DNA from: Paramecium octaurelia
Lineage: Eukaryota > Ciliophora > Oligohymenophorea > Peniculida > Parameciidae
Assembly (NCBI GenBank): GCA_905182995.1
Contig: CAJJDP010000083.1
Coordinates: 129,515-193,514 of the forward strand
Direction of reading: 5' to 3'
DNA: 64,000 bases
Shown here piece after piece: positions 21,680-33,448 of this stretch. Numbering within the stretch: the first letter of the stretch is position 1; each line of letters starts with the position of its first letter. Position numbers and translations under genes: made by a program. The notes below the pieces were generated by a model that saw only the letters and a list, made by a program, of their open reading frames with translations, made no database searches and was not told where the DNA came from.

Positions 21680-23407
21680 TCATCTTATTTGTTAAAGTTC
21701 GATTTCATCAAATTACATTTCCTGATTAATCAGGGGAAGGGTTTGGGTTGCCATTACTTCATCTGTCAAATTATCATACATATCCTTTTTGTAAGTTTCT
21801 TGTAAAAACCTAAATTTGGCTTATTAAGATTAGTACACACCATGTTAATCCAAGAGCAAGTAATGCTAACAACCCAACTATTGTTATTGCATTTGCTTAT
21901 TGATAAATCTCCTACACATATGACACATACAGAGGAGCAAATGTACTGCCTAGTTATCCAAAAGTCATGCAAACTCCATACCCATATGATCTGACAGTTG
22001 TCACATAGGCTTCTCCTGTATAGGTATTAAGCATTGAATTATAAATAGTGATACTTGCCTTGATTAATATAGCACTGACCAAATGAAGGACTTGTTGCCA
22101 GCATAAAGTACCCTAGCATTCTAAGGGTATATCTATGTATGCTAATGTGGCACTCAAAATCATTGTGAGTAGGCAAAACTACAATGAAATGATTCGAGGG
22201 TATTTCAACTTAAAATACACTAATCGATAAAATAAATAAATTTACAGCTTGACATTCCAGTCGTTAATTCAACCAAGGCCAGTATTCTCAACGTAGTTGT
22301 CATAGATATTCCAAATGTAGATACCGAAAATTGTAGACCATAATATGTGAAATATCTCAAAAACCACATTTAAACCAATATTAAAGTTTAGGTCAGTAAT
22401 TTTGATCTTTTAAACAATTCCCAATATCCTGCAGTCTAATTAGATTGTTGTATTAATTTAATTTAAGTTTCCACTTTTTTCATTGAAGCCACCTTTACAC
22501 AACGGTTGTTGAATTTATCTAATTCTTCCATGAAGTTGAATTCAAATGGTCTTCTTTTATTAAAAATACTCATAAATCTAAATACTCTTCTGCATTCGTC
22601 ATATTACTATTTAGAAATAAGCCATCTTGGTGATTCTACAAAGTAAAAATAATCCAATACGATCGTTACTAGTAGAGGAACTCCGATACTCCACATCATT
22701 AAAAGTCGCCACGACTATAAAATGTCAACTATAAATGGGTATATAAGCATCGAAGAACTCCATATAACAATTAACAAGGAGCTAGCAATAGATCGAAATC
22801 TTAAGGCACTTATTTCTGTAATGTACACATAAACGACAGTCTCATAGCCACTCAACCCAAATCCTGCAATAAAGAAGAGGGCATAAAGAGATAATAAATT
22901 ATCACAAAGAGATCCCACAAAAATAGATATCGAACCTAAACTCATTCCAAATAATAAAATCTTTCTTCTTCCAAAAATGTTTGCCAATATTGGAAATGTA
23001 AAGCCTCCAAACATTTAACCAACAAAAAATAATGCAGCTATAAAGGCCTTCCTACCATTACAAAATAATCCAAATTCTTTCGCAATACTGTCAAATCCAA
23101 TTAAACTATCTATTCTATTGTTACAATTGGGATATTCAATGCAGATTCCATCAGTGCAATATTTGGAAGGATTTTATAACAAATACGGCATACCCATAAC
23201 AAAAAATGAGTAAAACAAAAATTATATGCATAATAATAATGTGATCCTCTATTGATATTTGGAATTGTCACCAACATATTCAAAGGCTTGATCCAAAGTG
23301 ACAAAGGCTCTTTTCATATCATAAGCTTCAAAAGCTGGCTTTTTGTACTTCTTATCCTGAAGTAATTCAAGCTATTGCTTAAATTAGTTCTTAATTGAGT
23401 TTATCAT
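21680..23407 (-). CDS. Major facilitator transporter, SLC22-like
   Basis: A 556-residue protein with introns at 22220-22245 (26 nt) and 21810-21840 (31 nt). The architecture follows organic cation/anion transporters: TM1 near residue 52, a Cys-containing extracellular loop (CTDGICIEYPNC), then a GGFTFPILANIFGRRK block (motif A) after TM2, a YVYITEISALRFRS block after TM4, and an ESPRWLISK motif before the large central loop. Six more hydrophobic segments follow. The tail after WFLQETYKK corresponds to the usual PET motif. It would move small organic solutes across a membrane; the substrate is unknown. It lies 26 bp upstream of the HFxLG gene on the same strand. Confidence 0.85.
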
Positions 23408-23763
23408 GTAAAAGCAATTATTATTATTTTTAAATATTTCATTAATTTGATAATCTTTCTAAAAACAGTATTTTTATTACATTTTTAAATCATTTTGTTC
23501 TTTCCCCATCCCTAATATCGATATTATAAATTAAATTATATGGTTCTACAATTTTTAAATTCTACTGGAGTAGGTTGAATTAAGATTAAAAAATTAAATT
23601 TTACATTACAATAAAGAACAAGAACATAATATAGTTGAGTCAAATTAAGGTTTGTTTTTGATATTGCAAATCAGAATATGAAATATAAATTATTATTAAT
23701 TTTAGATGAATTTATTGATGATGATCAATATTCATTATTTAATTTTTCAATTATACTATTGCT
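23408..23763. other. Intergenic, AT-rich
   Basis: No frame longer than chance survives the ciliate code here. It separates the divergent transporter and a small plus-strand gene. Confidence 0.5.
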
Positions 23764-24126
23764 ATGATTCATTATAAAAAAAGATTAGTTGTTTAAAATG
23801 ACATAGATCACATTTTGCTTCCATAGATTTGTGATTATAGATCACTAAGTATAAATAAAGAAACAATAATACATCCTGAAGCAAAAGAAAGTAAGTAAGA
23901 TTAAAGATAAGTTGCTAAACTCTAATTCTCTTTTATAAATTCAAATGCTAGCAACCCAGATAGATTTCCTTCGAAACCATAACACATGATGAACATTGTA
24001 AGAAGGAAAAAAATGTTAAAGTTATAATTAATGAGAGTCTGTGATTCAATTAGGCATGTATCTCATTGTAAGCATTATGAAACTTTGTAAGAAATACATT
24101 TCATCAAATACAAAAAGATTGCTTGA
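23764..24126 (+). CDS. Small basic protein, hypothetical
   Basis: An intronless frame of 120 codons from ATG 23764 to TGA 24124-24126, with several in-frame TAA/TAG read as Gln. The protein is basic and Ser/Asn/Lys-rich with PDRFPSKPQ and several His and Cys near the end (HVSHCKHYE), possibly a small metal site. No known domain. It stands alone in an AT-rich region, so support is only the open frame and its reasonable amino-acid mix. Confidence 0.4.
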
Positions 24127-24661
24127 CCAATATTTATGTTTATTTTTGATATTAATTTTCTATGTTTCTATTACACTAATATTATATAAAAAGTTATGAA
24201 GGAAATAAATTAGGATTTAAGCTAAATTTGTCATTTAATATAAATCTTTCAGAATTGAAACTTAACATTTTGTGAATTGAATTAATTGCATAAAGTTGAA
24301 AAGTTTATTGATTAATTATTATTATGCCTAATAAAGACATTTGAATAATGATTGAACCGATATTTTCAGATAAATAAATCACTTCTCTTAAGAAAATTCG
24401 ATTAAACATATAGGAACCATTAGCAAACTAAATCAAACTATAAGGAGAAATTATGAAAGAATGATTACTCAAAGACAATCCTTTAAATGATGTGTAAATG
24501 AACTTAAATAAATGCTAAATTGAGAATTTATTCTAGTAAAATAATTATAACATCTAATAAATAGTTATATTGTTTAATAATGCAATTAAATAGAAATTAT
24601 TTTGTGAGTTTTTAAAGTTAACAATCTTTAAGTTGAAATTTTATAGATATATAAATATTTA
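24127..24661. other. Intergenic, AT-rich
   Basis: Nothing recognised on either strand in these 535 bases; frames are short and low in complexity. Confidence 0.5.
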
Positions 24662-26181
24662 TCAAACCATTTAATCGTTAGTGCGCAAGTATTATTTATT
24701 GAATATTAACTTTAGACGTCTAATTTAATACACTAATATTAAAATTAAAAAGCAAACTAAAATCCCCAGTATTAGAAAAATGACCCAGTATTCAAAATTA
24801 GAATTATAAATACCTTAACTGTCTCTATTTTATATTATCCAAAATTCATCTATAATCTAATTTGTTGAAACCCTCACCTATTAGAATTACAAATGTGTTT
24901 TATTCATTACTTATAATAGGCCGACGCCATTTTGATCCATTTGTTTTACTGTATATGGCTTATTTTCAACTAGGTTTTCATAAAAATCTTACGTAACATA
25001 ATTTCTGCTCCATAATCAGCTCCTCCAGCTCCTTCTATAATTGTAATTGGACTTTCATAGTTATAGTAGATATTTCCATCCATTTAATATGAAACTGAAT
25101 GATTTTAATAATAGGGTTAATTTCTCTAATAATTATGTTAATGACCTGAAACATACAGATCCACATGAAATTCTTAAAATAACTTTTCAAATTCAGCTAA
25201 ATATTTAAAATTATTAACACATTGATCATCATCCATATAATTACAATAAATTGGATAATGTGTAAATACAACAATCCAAGGAACCTCTTCTCTATTTGAA
25301 ACTGCTTTAATTAAGTCATTTCTAAACTGTTGTAAAAGTTGATCTCTAATATAATTATTTGGATCTTCTTTGTAAATAATTTTCACTGGATCATATTAAA
25401 TAAAATGCCCAAAACCAATGTTAAAGCTATAAAAATAATTATGATTTTCATAAGGATCAAGCTCATTAATATAGGGCATTTAAAAGTGCTCTCGAAGAAA
25501 TATCTATTTACGGTTGTAGCCGCTATCATGATTTCCAGGTGTTACCATAAAAGGATAATAAGAAGTAAATAAGCTAATTCTGCTTAGCCAAAGTTCTCCT
25601 CTTTCACAATTATCTGATTCAAGATTATATGCCATATCTCCAGTGAAAAGCAAACTATCATACTCAATATTTTGTTTTATTTGTTCTTCAAACCAATCAA
25701 AGGTTTATTTAGATCTATTGAATAGCCATCTTGAATCCATGTCTCCAAAGAAGAGAACTTTAGTAGTATCTTGTTGAAGTTGAGGTAATTTAACTTAAGC
25801 TTCTTTAATTAATTTATCATTGTTCTTCAAAGTATACAATATTCTTGAAGTTTATTATATAGGAATTTGGAAAGTATGTATGTATGTTTCATATTCTATA
25901 TTGGCTTTTGTACCAACATAAATATCTGTCATGTTTAGATACTTGGTTTTATAAGTTGTAATGTTGAATTCTTAATCTCCTTTGATGAGTACCTAAAACT
26001 AATTATTACATTAATTCTATATATAATACTTAAATCGTACTTTAGTATTGAAGACTACTCTTAATGCATCTGTGTCGATTTTTAAATTTGTATAATAATG
26101 TCCTAAAAATAATCTTACGCCATAAGGCTCACAGTACTCTTAAATACTTTCTATTAAAAATAGGAATATGATGATAAACAT
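24662..26181 (-). CDS. Purple acid phosphatase-like metallophosphatase, copy 1
   Basis: 498 residues with a signal peptide (MFIIIFLFLIES). I chose the start at 26181 because it matches the start of the paralogue at 37.9-39.4 kb, although an in-frame ATG lies ten codons upstream. The five metal-binding blocks of purple acid phosphatases are all present in order: FFGDMDSRW, FTGDMAYN, TPGNHDSGY, VVFTHYPIYC and VSGHQHNYQR. A single 23-nt intron lies at 24970-24992. A C-terminal hydrophobic segment (VIFLILGILVCFLILILVY) and a short basic tail suggest a type I membrane enzyme facing outside or a vacuole. It should hydrolyse phosphomonoesters using a two-metal site. Most of the gene is nearly identical to copy 2, in patches. 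Confidence 0.9.
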
Positions 26182-26368
26182 ATATAATTTAAAATAATCT
26201 TCATAATTCATTATAAGTTAATTAAGGATTTAAATGAAAAAGAATTTTTACTATCTTTTGCTTAAGAAAAGTATTTTTTGGAATTTTATGAAATTTAATA
26301 TGAATTAATTTATATTTATTATTAATTTTTTAATAAATATTAAATAATAATAATTTGCAACATAGTAT
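26182..26368. other. Spacer before repeat B
   Basis: AT-rich, no gene seen. Confidence 0.5.
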
Positions 26369-27702
26369 ACTTCTTAAAAAAAATCCTTAACTATTGTTCT
26401 ATGATTGAATATTAATAAATTGAGTACAAATCTATATTGATATATTGATTAAATCTAATTCATTGATGTGAATATGATCTTTCAAATTATGAATTTTTTG
26501 AATTATGATAATTTTAATATTGATTACTAAAGTTAAAATCCAATAAGAAAATATCCTTAAGGACGAAAGCAATTTATGAAAATGCACAAACAAAGATATT
26601 TTTTTATATAAACTCTGATACAAATAGAAACTATTCATAAATCAAAATGAAATTTTAATCTTTGTTTTTTCGCCCTAATTTATTAAATAAAGGGTAAATG
26701 ATTAGAATTCTTTAATAAGTTTTTATGTTATAAATGAACGATAGGTTTTATTGGAAATACGATTTTTATCTCACCCCAACGTTTTATGTTATAAATTTAT
26801 CAATTTTTTTGAAAATAAAAATATTTGAATTAACATTTTTACTAATTAATATGATAATTAGAAAATTCTTTAATATTGTATGGAATTTTAAATATTAAAA
26901 TTTTTTTCCTATTTTCTTGCTATAAGTAAGAAAAATTATTATTTTCTCTTTTAATTTCACTTGGTTAGTTTTCCAAAAAGATCAAGCAAATCTTATATTA
27001 ATCTTTTTTAAATTGAAGATATACTTTAGTTCTTCCTTCATAACGGAACTTAGCAAAACATTTTCGGATCCTTGAAAATACTGTCAATTGTGTAAATAAC
27101 ATTGATAGACCTTTTTTATTCGGCAAATACTTTGTATTAAATCCTTAATCAACTTTCAAAATGTCTGCTAGTTTTTTATAATGTAAAATATAATTGCAAT
27201 TTCATTAAATGATTCTACAAAGTCTCAATAGTAATCTGATTTATGGTAAACGAAAATTTTTTTTTGAAGCAATTCCCAATAAATAATAATATGAAATACA
27301 ATCTGTTCGAAACTCTGGCAAATATATCCACTATAATCTTAGACTTATTTGAAAGCCTTTTAATCAAGCCTGTAGCATCATTTAATTTTGAAAGTGTACA
27401 ATAGTTTTATTCTTATGATTGGATTGATTATAAAAATATAAGGAATTATCGTTTTAGTGTGTTTTTGAATATATTAATACCTGTTATCAAGGATGTTGAT
27501 ATGTTTTTTAGCCTTTTAATCTGTGAATAAAATCAAATATCTATTTAAAAATACAAGGTTTGAGCTCAGAATATAAATATGAAAAAGTCTTTAGTATGTT
27601 CATTACAAGTGAAAATCTATTTATTATTAAAAATTTAAATCCCAGTCTAAAAATATTAGTTCTATATTGTGCACGATATTTATAGAAAGAAATAAATTTT
27701 TT
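26369..27702. repeat. Direct repeat B, left copy (assembly artefact)
   Basis: 1334 bases identical to 27704-29037 (offset 1335), separated by the single N at 27703. The content is AT-rich with only fragmentary coding-like stretches on the plus strand. Only the right copy leads into unique DNA. Confidence 0.88.
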
Positions 27703-27703
27703 N

Positions 27704-29037
27704 ACTTCTTAAAAAAAATCCTTAACTATTGTTCTATGATTGAATATTAATAAATTGAGTACAAATCTATATTGATATATTGATTAAATCTAATTCATTG
27801 ATGTGAATATGATCTTTCAAATTATGAATTTTTTGAATTATGATAATTTTAATATTGATTACTAAAGTTAAAATCCAATAAGAAAATATCCTTAAGGACG
27901 AAAGCAATTTATGAAAATGCACAAACAAAGATATTTTTTTATATAAACTCTGATACAAATAGAAACTATTCATAAATCAAAATGAAATTTTAATCTTTGT
28001 TTTTTCGCCCTAATTTATTAAATAAAGGGTAAATGATTAGAATTCTTTAATAAGTTTTTATGTTATAAATGAACGATAGGTTTTATTGGAAATACGATTT
28101 TTATCTCACCCCAACGTTTTATGTTATAAATTTATCAATTTTTTTGAAAATAAAAATATTTGAATTAACATTTTTACTAATTAATATGATAATTAGAAAA
28201 TTCTTTAATATTGTATGGAATTTTAAATATTAAAATTTTTTTCCTATTTTCTTGCTATAAGTAAGAAAAATTATTATTTTCTCTTTTAATTTCACTTGGT
28301 TAGTTTTCCAAAAAGATCAAGCAAATCTTATATTAATCTTTTTTAAATTGAAGATATACTTTAGTTCTTCCTTCATAACGGAACTTAGCAAAACATTTTC
28401 GGATCCTTGAAAATACTGTCAATTGTGTAAATAACATTGATAGACCTTTTTTATTCGGCAAATACTTTGTATTAAATCCTTAATCAACTTTCAAAATGTC
28501 TGCTAGTTTTTTATAATGTAAAATATAATTGCAATTTCATTAAATGATTCTACAAAGTCTCAATAGTAATCTGATTTATGGTAAACGAAAATTTTTTTTT
28601 GAAGCAATTCCCAATAAATAATAATATGAAATACAATCTGTTCGAAACTCTGGCAAATATATCCACTATAATCTTAGACTTATTTGAAAGCCTTTTAATC
28701 AAGCCTGTAGCATCATTTAATTTTGAAAGTGTACAATAGTTTTATTCTTATGATTGGATTGATTATAAAAATATAAGGAATTATCGTTTTAGTGTGTTTT
28801 TGAATATATTAATACCTGTTATCAAGGATGTTGATATGTTTTTTAGCCTTTTAATCTGTGAATAAAATCAAATATCTATTTAAAAATACAAGGTTTGAGC
28901 TCAGAATATAAATATGAAAAAGTCTTTAGTATGTTCATTACAAGTGAAAATCTATTTATTATTAAAAATTTAAATCCCAGTCTAAAAATATTAGTTCTAT
29001 ATTGTGCACGATATTTATAGAAAGAAATAAATTTTTT
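27704..29037. repeat. Direct repeat B, right copy
   Basis: Second copy of the 1334-base unit. In the plus strand it holds two open stretches that read like protein. One is around 28690-28895 (includes YSYDWIDYKN and VIKDVDMFF) and the other follows from about 28900, but they are in different frames with no good intron between them. They look like a decayed gene rather than a live one. Confidence 0.85.
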
Positions 29038-29310
29038 TTAAAAATAACTTGTTGTAACGTCATAATTGGCGTTTCATGAGGATTTACCTCCTGAGCCTGT
29101 CCTGCTATCTGAGAATCTGAGACAGACTTAGAATGGGGGTGAGAATTATTGCTATGCAGAAGATATTGAAGATTAATGCAGTAATGAGCCATCCTTGTCC
29201 AAGTTTTACTTTCTATTTTATTTATTTATGACCAAAGTATTAGCCCATTCACCATAATAGAAATCCCTTCATAATATTAGAGAAAATGATTCTCCCTTTT
29301 CAGTCAGCAA
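28689..29310 (+). pseudogene. Decayed coding-like stretches
   Basis: Several frames of 60-170 codons free of TGA overlap here on the plus strand, and one 85-codon frame on the minus strand (ATG 29192). None shows a known motif and none can be joined by a clear intron. The mix of readable but broken frames next to a transposase remnant suggests old mobile or captured DNA under decay. I cannot say what it once encoded. Confidence 0.3.
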
Positions 29311-29538
29311 TTATGGACTCAAGATGAGAAGCAATACGCATTAATAATTAAACGATTTATACTTCATAGCCATTTTTAATATAAAATAGAGAAAAATAAT
29401 AAATCACTAGAAGAACTCATACCTTATCTGAATAAAATAGTTAAGCGAATCTAGTTTGGGAAGAAATTAAGAAAGAGAAACCTAAGGTTTATCCAATTAA
29501 TTATAAATCTAAATTAGTACTCACCAAGCCCATCTTGA
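29290..29538 (+). pseudogene. SANT/Myb-like fragment
   Basis: An open stretch ending at TGA 29536-29538 reads LWTQDEKQYALIIKRF and continues with a helix-turn-helix-like basic region (FGKKLRKRNLRF). The spaced Trp and acidic residues resemble a SANT/Myb-type DNA-binding helix bundle. No upstream start is found in frame, since a TGA lies just before it, so this is treated as a fragment. The family link is an inference from a short motif. Confidence 0.3.
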
Positions 29539-29939
29539 GTTTATATAAATAAAGTTTTGATTATAACATCTACCTGCTTATCTAAAGTATCCAAAAACTT
29601 AAATATATTAATTTTTTAGACCTTCTAAAGAATTTGGTCTAATAGAGAAGAATTTTTTTTTCTAATAAGAGCAACAAATATGTGTATTTTAAAAATAGAA
29701 AAATTGGAAGGCTAGCAGTTAGAATATGTAAAACATGTTTTTTGAAATAATTTATCATCAATGCTTAAGAATTAAGTTTAAGTGTTTTCTCTAATTATAA
29801 GAGAAGAATTGGAATATCATATAGATAAGTTCCATTCAAATCTTTATAATTTTTGAAATAAATTATCAGCAATAACATTCAAGAATATAATTTATAATGG
29901 GCCACTTTTAAAAATAATGGGTATTCACTCCTAAAGTAA

Positions 29940-30589
29940 TTTTAAATGCTGGCAGATAGCTAATTCAAATACTAAATATAGAAATTTGTCTAAATTAATG
30001 AATGAGTAACTGTTTTCGGAAGTATAGAGGTTAAACCATTCATTAGATATTTGATAGTATTTGGGACTGGAAATAAATTTATTTTTGGTTCTTTTTGAAC
30101 TCAATAATAATAAAAGCCAAAAACGTTCAAAGATAACAAATTCTGCACAATCATGGATAACTTTCCGATTCTTAGATCATTATAATTGTTTAAGAAATTA
30201 TCAATAATATTAACATGTTGTTTCTCCCTCCTTATAGTCCTAAATTTAACCCAATAGAAAACATTTGGGGAATTATGAAATAAAGTTTTATAAAAAGTGG
30301 AGCGAGATCAAATTAAGCCTTGTAACATTCAATTAAAAAAGCACTTACAACGACGAAGCCATTTTGCATTTAAAGAGACATAAATGATTAATTCAAATTA
30401 TTTTTAGAATATTTGCTGAGAAAATAAATCTTAAATCAAATTTAATTATCTAATATATAAGAATATTCCAGTTTGCAAATAATTCCCTGTAAAGACTGTA
30501 TATAAATTATTTTTGAATAGATTTTCAAAAATAATTAAAATAATCTAATTTCAAAGAGATAGGCATCATTAAATATACTTCTTCTCTGA
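29940..30589 (+). pseudogene. Tc1/mariner-type (DDE) transposase remnant
   Basis: The plus strand encodes LPPYSPKFNPIENIWGIMK from about 30218, the signature block of Tc1/mariner/IS630 transposases around the third acidic residue (the E of NPIE). About 60 bases upstream in another frame is MDNFPILRS, matching the DNA-PIHRS block that holds the second aspartate. The frame shift between the two cannot be mended by a GT-AG intron, and the region further upstream is broken. The frame with the signature block runs to TGA 30587-30589. This looks like a dead transposon or a domesticated copy that has decayed. No terminal inverted repeats or TA target duplications were found by eye. Confidence 0.65.
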
Positions 30590-31973
30590 AATAATATGAT
30601 ATTAAGCAGGGTATTTCAAAATGATAAAAGTAAATAAAACGAAAATAGACTTTAATTTTATGGGAATCAGAGCGATAACATTAAAACTTTTTCGAAAATA
30701 TGAGAAAATCATGTAATATAAGATGGAAGAATTTTCACAAAAAGGGAACTAAAATATATGTGTGTGTTACATTCTTACAATAATCAACTATCAACTTATT
30801 TGAATTCTATTTAATTTTCGACAGTATCACATCCTTTAGCTTTGAATAATTATCGAAGATTGACACCATAATAATTTATAAATTCACTTTACAAAATTAA
30901 AGCGCCTTGAATTTACAATTTTGGCGTTTGAGTTAAATGAGTGCTTACTAAAGAATAATTAAATAAATGAAACCTTTTGGGATGGAATCCTATTCAGATA
31001 GTTGAAAATAAAAAGGATGGTAATTGCCTTCATAAAAATGAATTTATCTGCCGATTATAACTTCCCATAAACGGATAGATTTATCTTCACTACAAGATGC
31101 TATTATACTACCATTTGGAGAGAAGCATACTGTATTGATTGAATTACTATGACCGCTTAATCTTGATTATTCTTGCCCTGTTTAAACATTCCATAATCTA
31201 ATCGTTTTATCTGAACTACCAGATACTAATGAAGTACCATTTGGAGAGAAGCTTACTGAAGAGACTGAATTAGTATGAGCATCTAATTTTAACTTTTAAA
31301 GTCCTGTTTTAACATTCCATAAACGGATAGAGTTATCTGCACCACCAGATGCTAATATAGCACCATCAGGAGAAAAGCATACTGAATTTACACTATTTGA
31401 ATGGCCATTAAATTTTGATTTTTGTTATCCTGTTTAAATATTCCATAATCTAATAGATTTATCTTCTCTGCCAGATGCTAATGTGGTACCATTTGGAGAG
31501 AAGCATACTGACCAGACTGAATTAGTATGACCATCTAATTTTGACTTTTAAAGTCCTGTCTTAACATTCCATAAAAGAATAGAGTTATCTACACTACCAG
31601 ATGCTAATATAGCACCATCAGGAGAAAAGCATACTGACCAAACTGAATTAGTATGACCATCCAATTTGAATTATTTTTTTTTTTTTTGGACATCCCATAA
31701 ATAGATGGACATATCTCTACCACCTGATGCTAATGTATTACCTTAAGGAGAAAAGCATATCGATAACACTCCACGAATATGACCATTGAACTATTATCTT
31801 TAAAATCCTGTCTCAACGTCCCATAAACGGATAGAGTTATCATCACTGCCAGTTGCTAATGTAGTATTATCAGGAGAGAAACAGACTGACCATGAAGTTT
31901 TATTGTAAGTATCTAATTTTTTTTTTTTTTTTGAAACTGTCTTGGTTGTCCCTAAACAAAGAGTGACGACATC
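30500..31973. repeat. Direct repeat C, left copy (assembly artefact)
   Basis: 1474 bases identical to 31975-33448 (offset 1475), joined by the single N at 31974. The left copy carries the tail of the transposase remnant and the 3' part of the WD40 gene. Even the 16-base poly-T tract is the same length in both copies. Confidence 0.9.
30784..31973 (-). pseudogene. Truncated duplicate of the WD40 gene 3' end (artefact)
   Basis: Same sequence as the C-terminal part of the WD40 gene at 32259-35926, including the 26-nt intron (30948-30973 here). It ends abruptly at the N. Not a separate gene. Confidence 0.85.
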
Positions 31974-31974
31974 N

Positions 31975-33448
31975 ATATAAATTATTTTTGAATAGATTTT
32001 CAAAAATAATTAAAATAATCTAATTTCAAAGAGATAGGCATCATTAAATATACTTCTTCTCTGAAATAATATGATATTAAGCAGGGTATTTCAAAATGAT
32101 AAAAGTAAATAAAACGAAAATAGACTTTAATTTTATGGGAATCAGAGCGATAACATTAAAACTTTTTCGAAAATATGAGAAAATCATGTAATATAAGATG
32201 GAAGAATTTTCACAAAAAGGGAACTAAAATATATGTGTGTGTTACATTCTTACAATAATCAACTATCAACTTATTTGAATTCTATTTAATTTTCGACAGT
32301 ATCACATCCTTTAGCTTTGAATAATTATCGAAGATTGACACCATAATAATTTATAAATTCACTTTACAAAATTAAAGCGCCTTGAATTTACAATTTTGGC
32401 GTTTGAGTTAAATGAGTGCTTACTAAAGAATAATTAAATAAATGAAACCTTTTGGGATGGAATCCTATTCAGATAGTTGAAAATAAAAAGGATGGTAATT
32501 GCCTTCATAAAAATGAATTTATCTGCCGATTATAACTTCCCATAAACGGATAGATTTATCTTCACTACAAGATGCTATTATACTACCATTTGGAGAGAAG
32601 CATACTGTATTGATTGAATTACTATGACCGCTTAATCTTGATTATTCTTGCCCTGTTTAAACATTCCATAATCTAATCGTTTTATCTGAACTACCAGATA
32701 CTAATGAAGTACCATTTGGAGAGAAGCTTACTGAAGAGACTGAATTAGTATGAGCATCTAATTTTAACTTTTAAAGTCCTGTTTTAACATTCCATAAACG
32801 GATAGAGTTATCTGCACCACCAGATGCTAATATAGCACCATCAGGAGAAAAGCATACTGAATTTACACTATTTGAATGGCCATTAAATTTTGATTTTTGT
32901 TATCCTGTTTAAATATTCCATAATCTAATAGATTTATCTTCTCTGCCAGATGCTAATGTGGTACCATTTGGAGAGAAGCATACTGACCAGACTGAATTAG
33001 TATGACCATCTAATTTTGACTTTTAAAGTCCTGTCTTAACATTCCATAAAAGAATAGAGTTATCTACACTACCAGATGCTAATATAGCACCATCAGGAGA
33101 AAAGCATACTGACCAAACTGAATTAGTATGACCATCCAATTTGAATTATTTTTTTTTTTTTTGGACATCCCATAAATAGATGGACATATCTCTACCACCT
33201 GATGCTAATGTATTACCTTAAGGAGAAAAGCATATCGATAACACTCCACGAATATGACCATTGAACTATTATCTTTAAAATCCTGTCTCAACGTCCCATA
33301 AACGGATAGAGTTATCATCACTGCCAGTTGCTAATGTAGTATTATCAGGAGAGAAACAGACTGACCATGAAGTTTTATTGTAAGTATCTAATTTTTTTTT
33401 TTTTTTTGAAACTGTCTTGGTTGTCCCTAAACAAAGAGTGACGACATC
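31975..33448. repeat. Direct repeat C, right copy
   Basis: Second copy of the 1474-base unit. It runs without a break into the rest of the WD40 gene, so it is the copy to keep for that gene. The left copy is the one contiguous with the transposase remnant. Confidence 0.9.
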
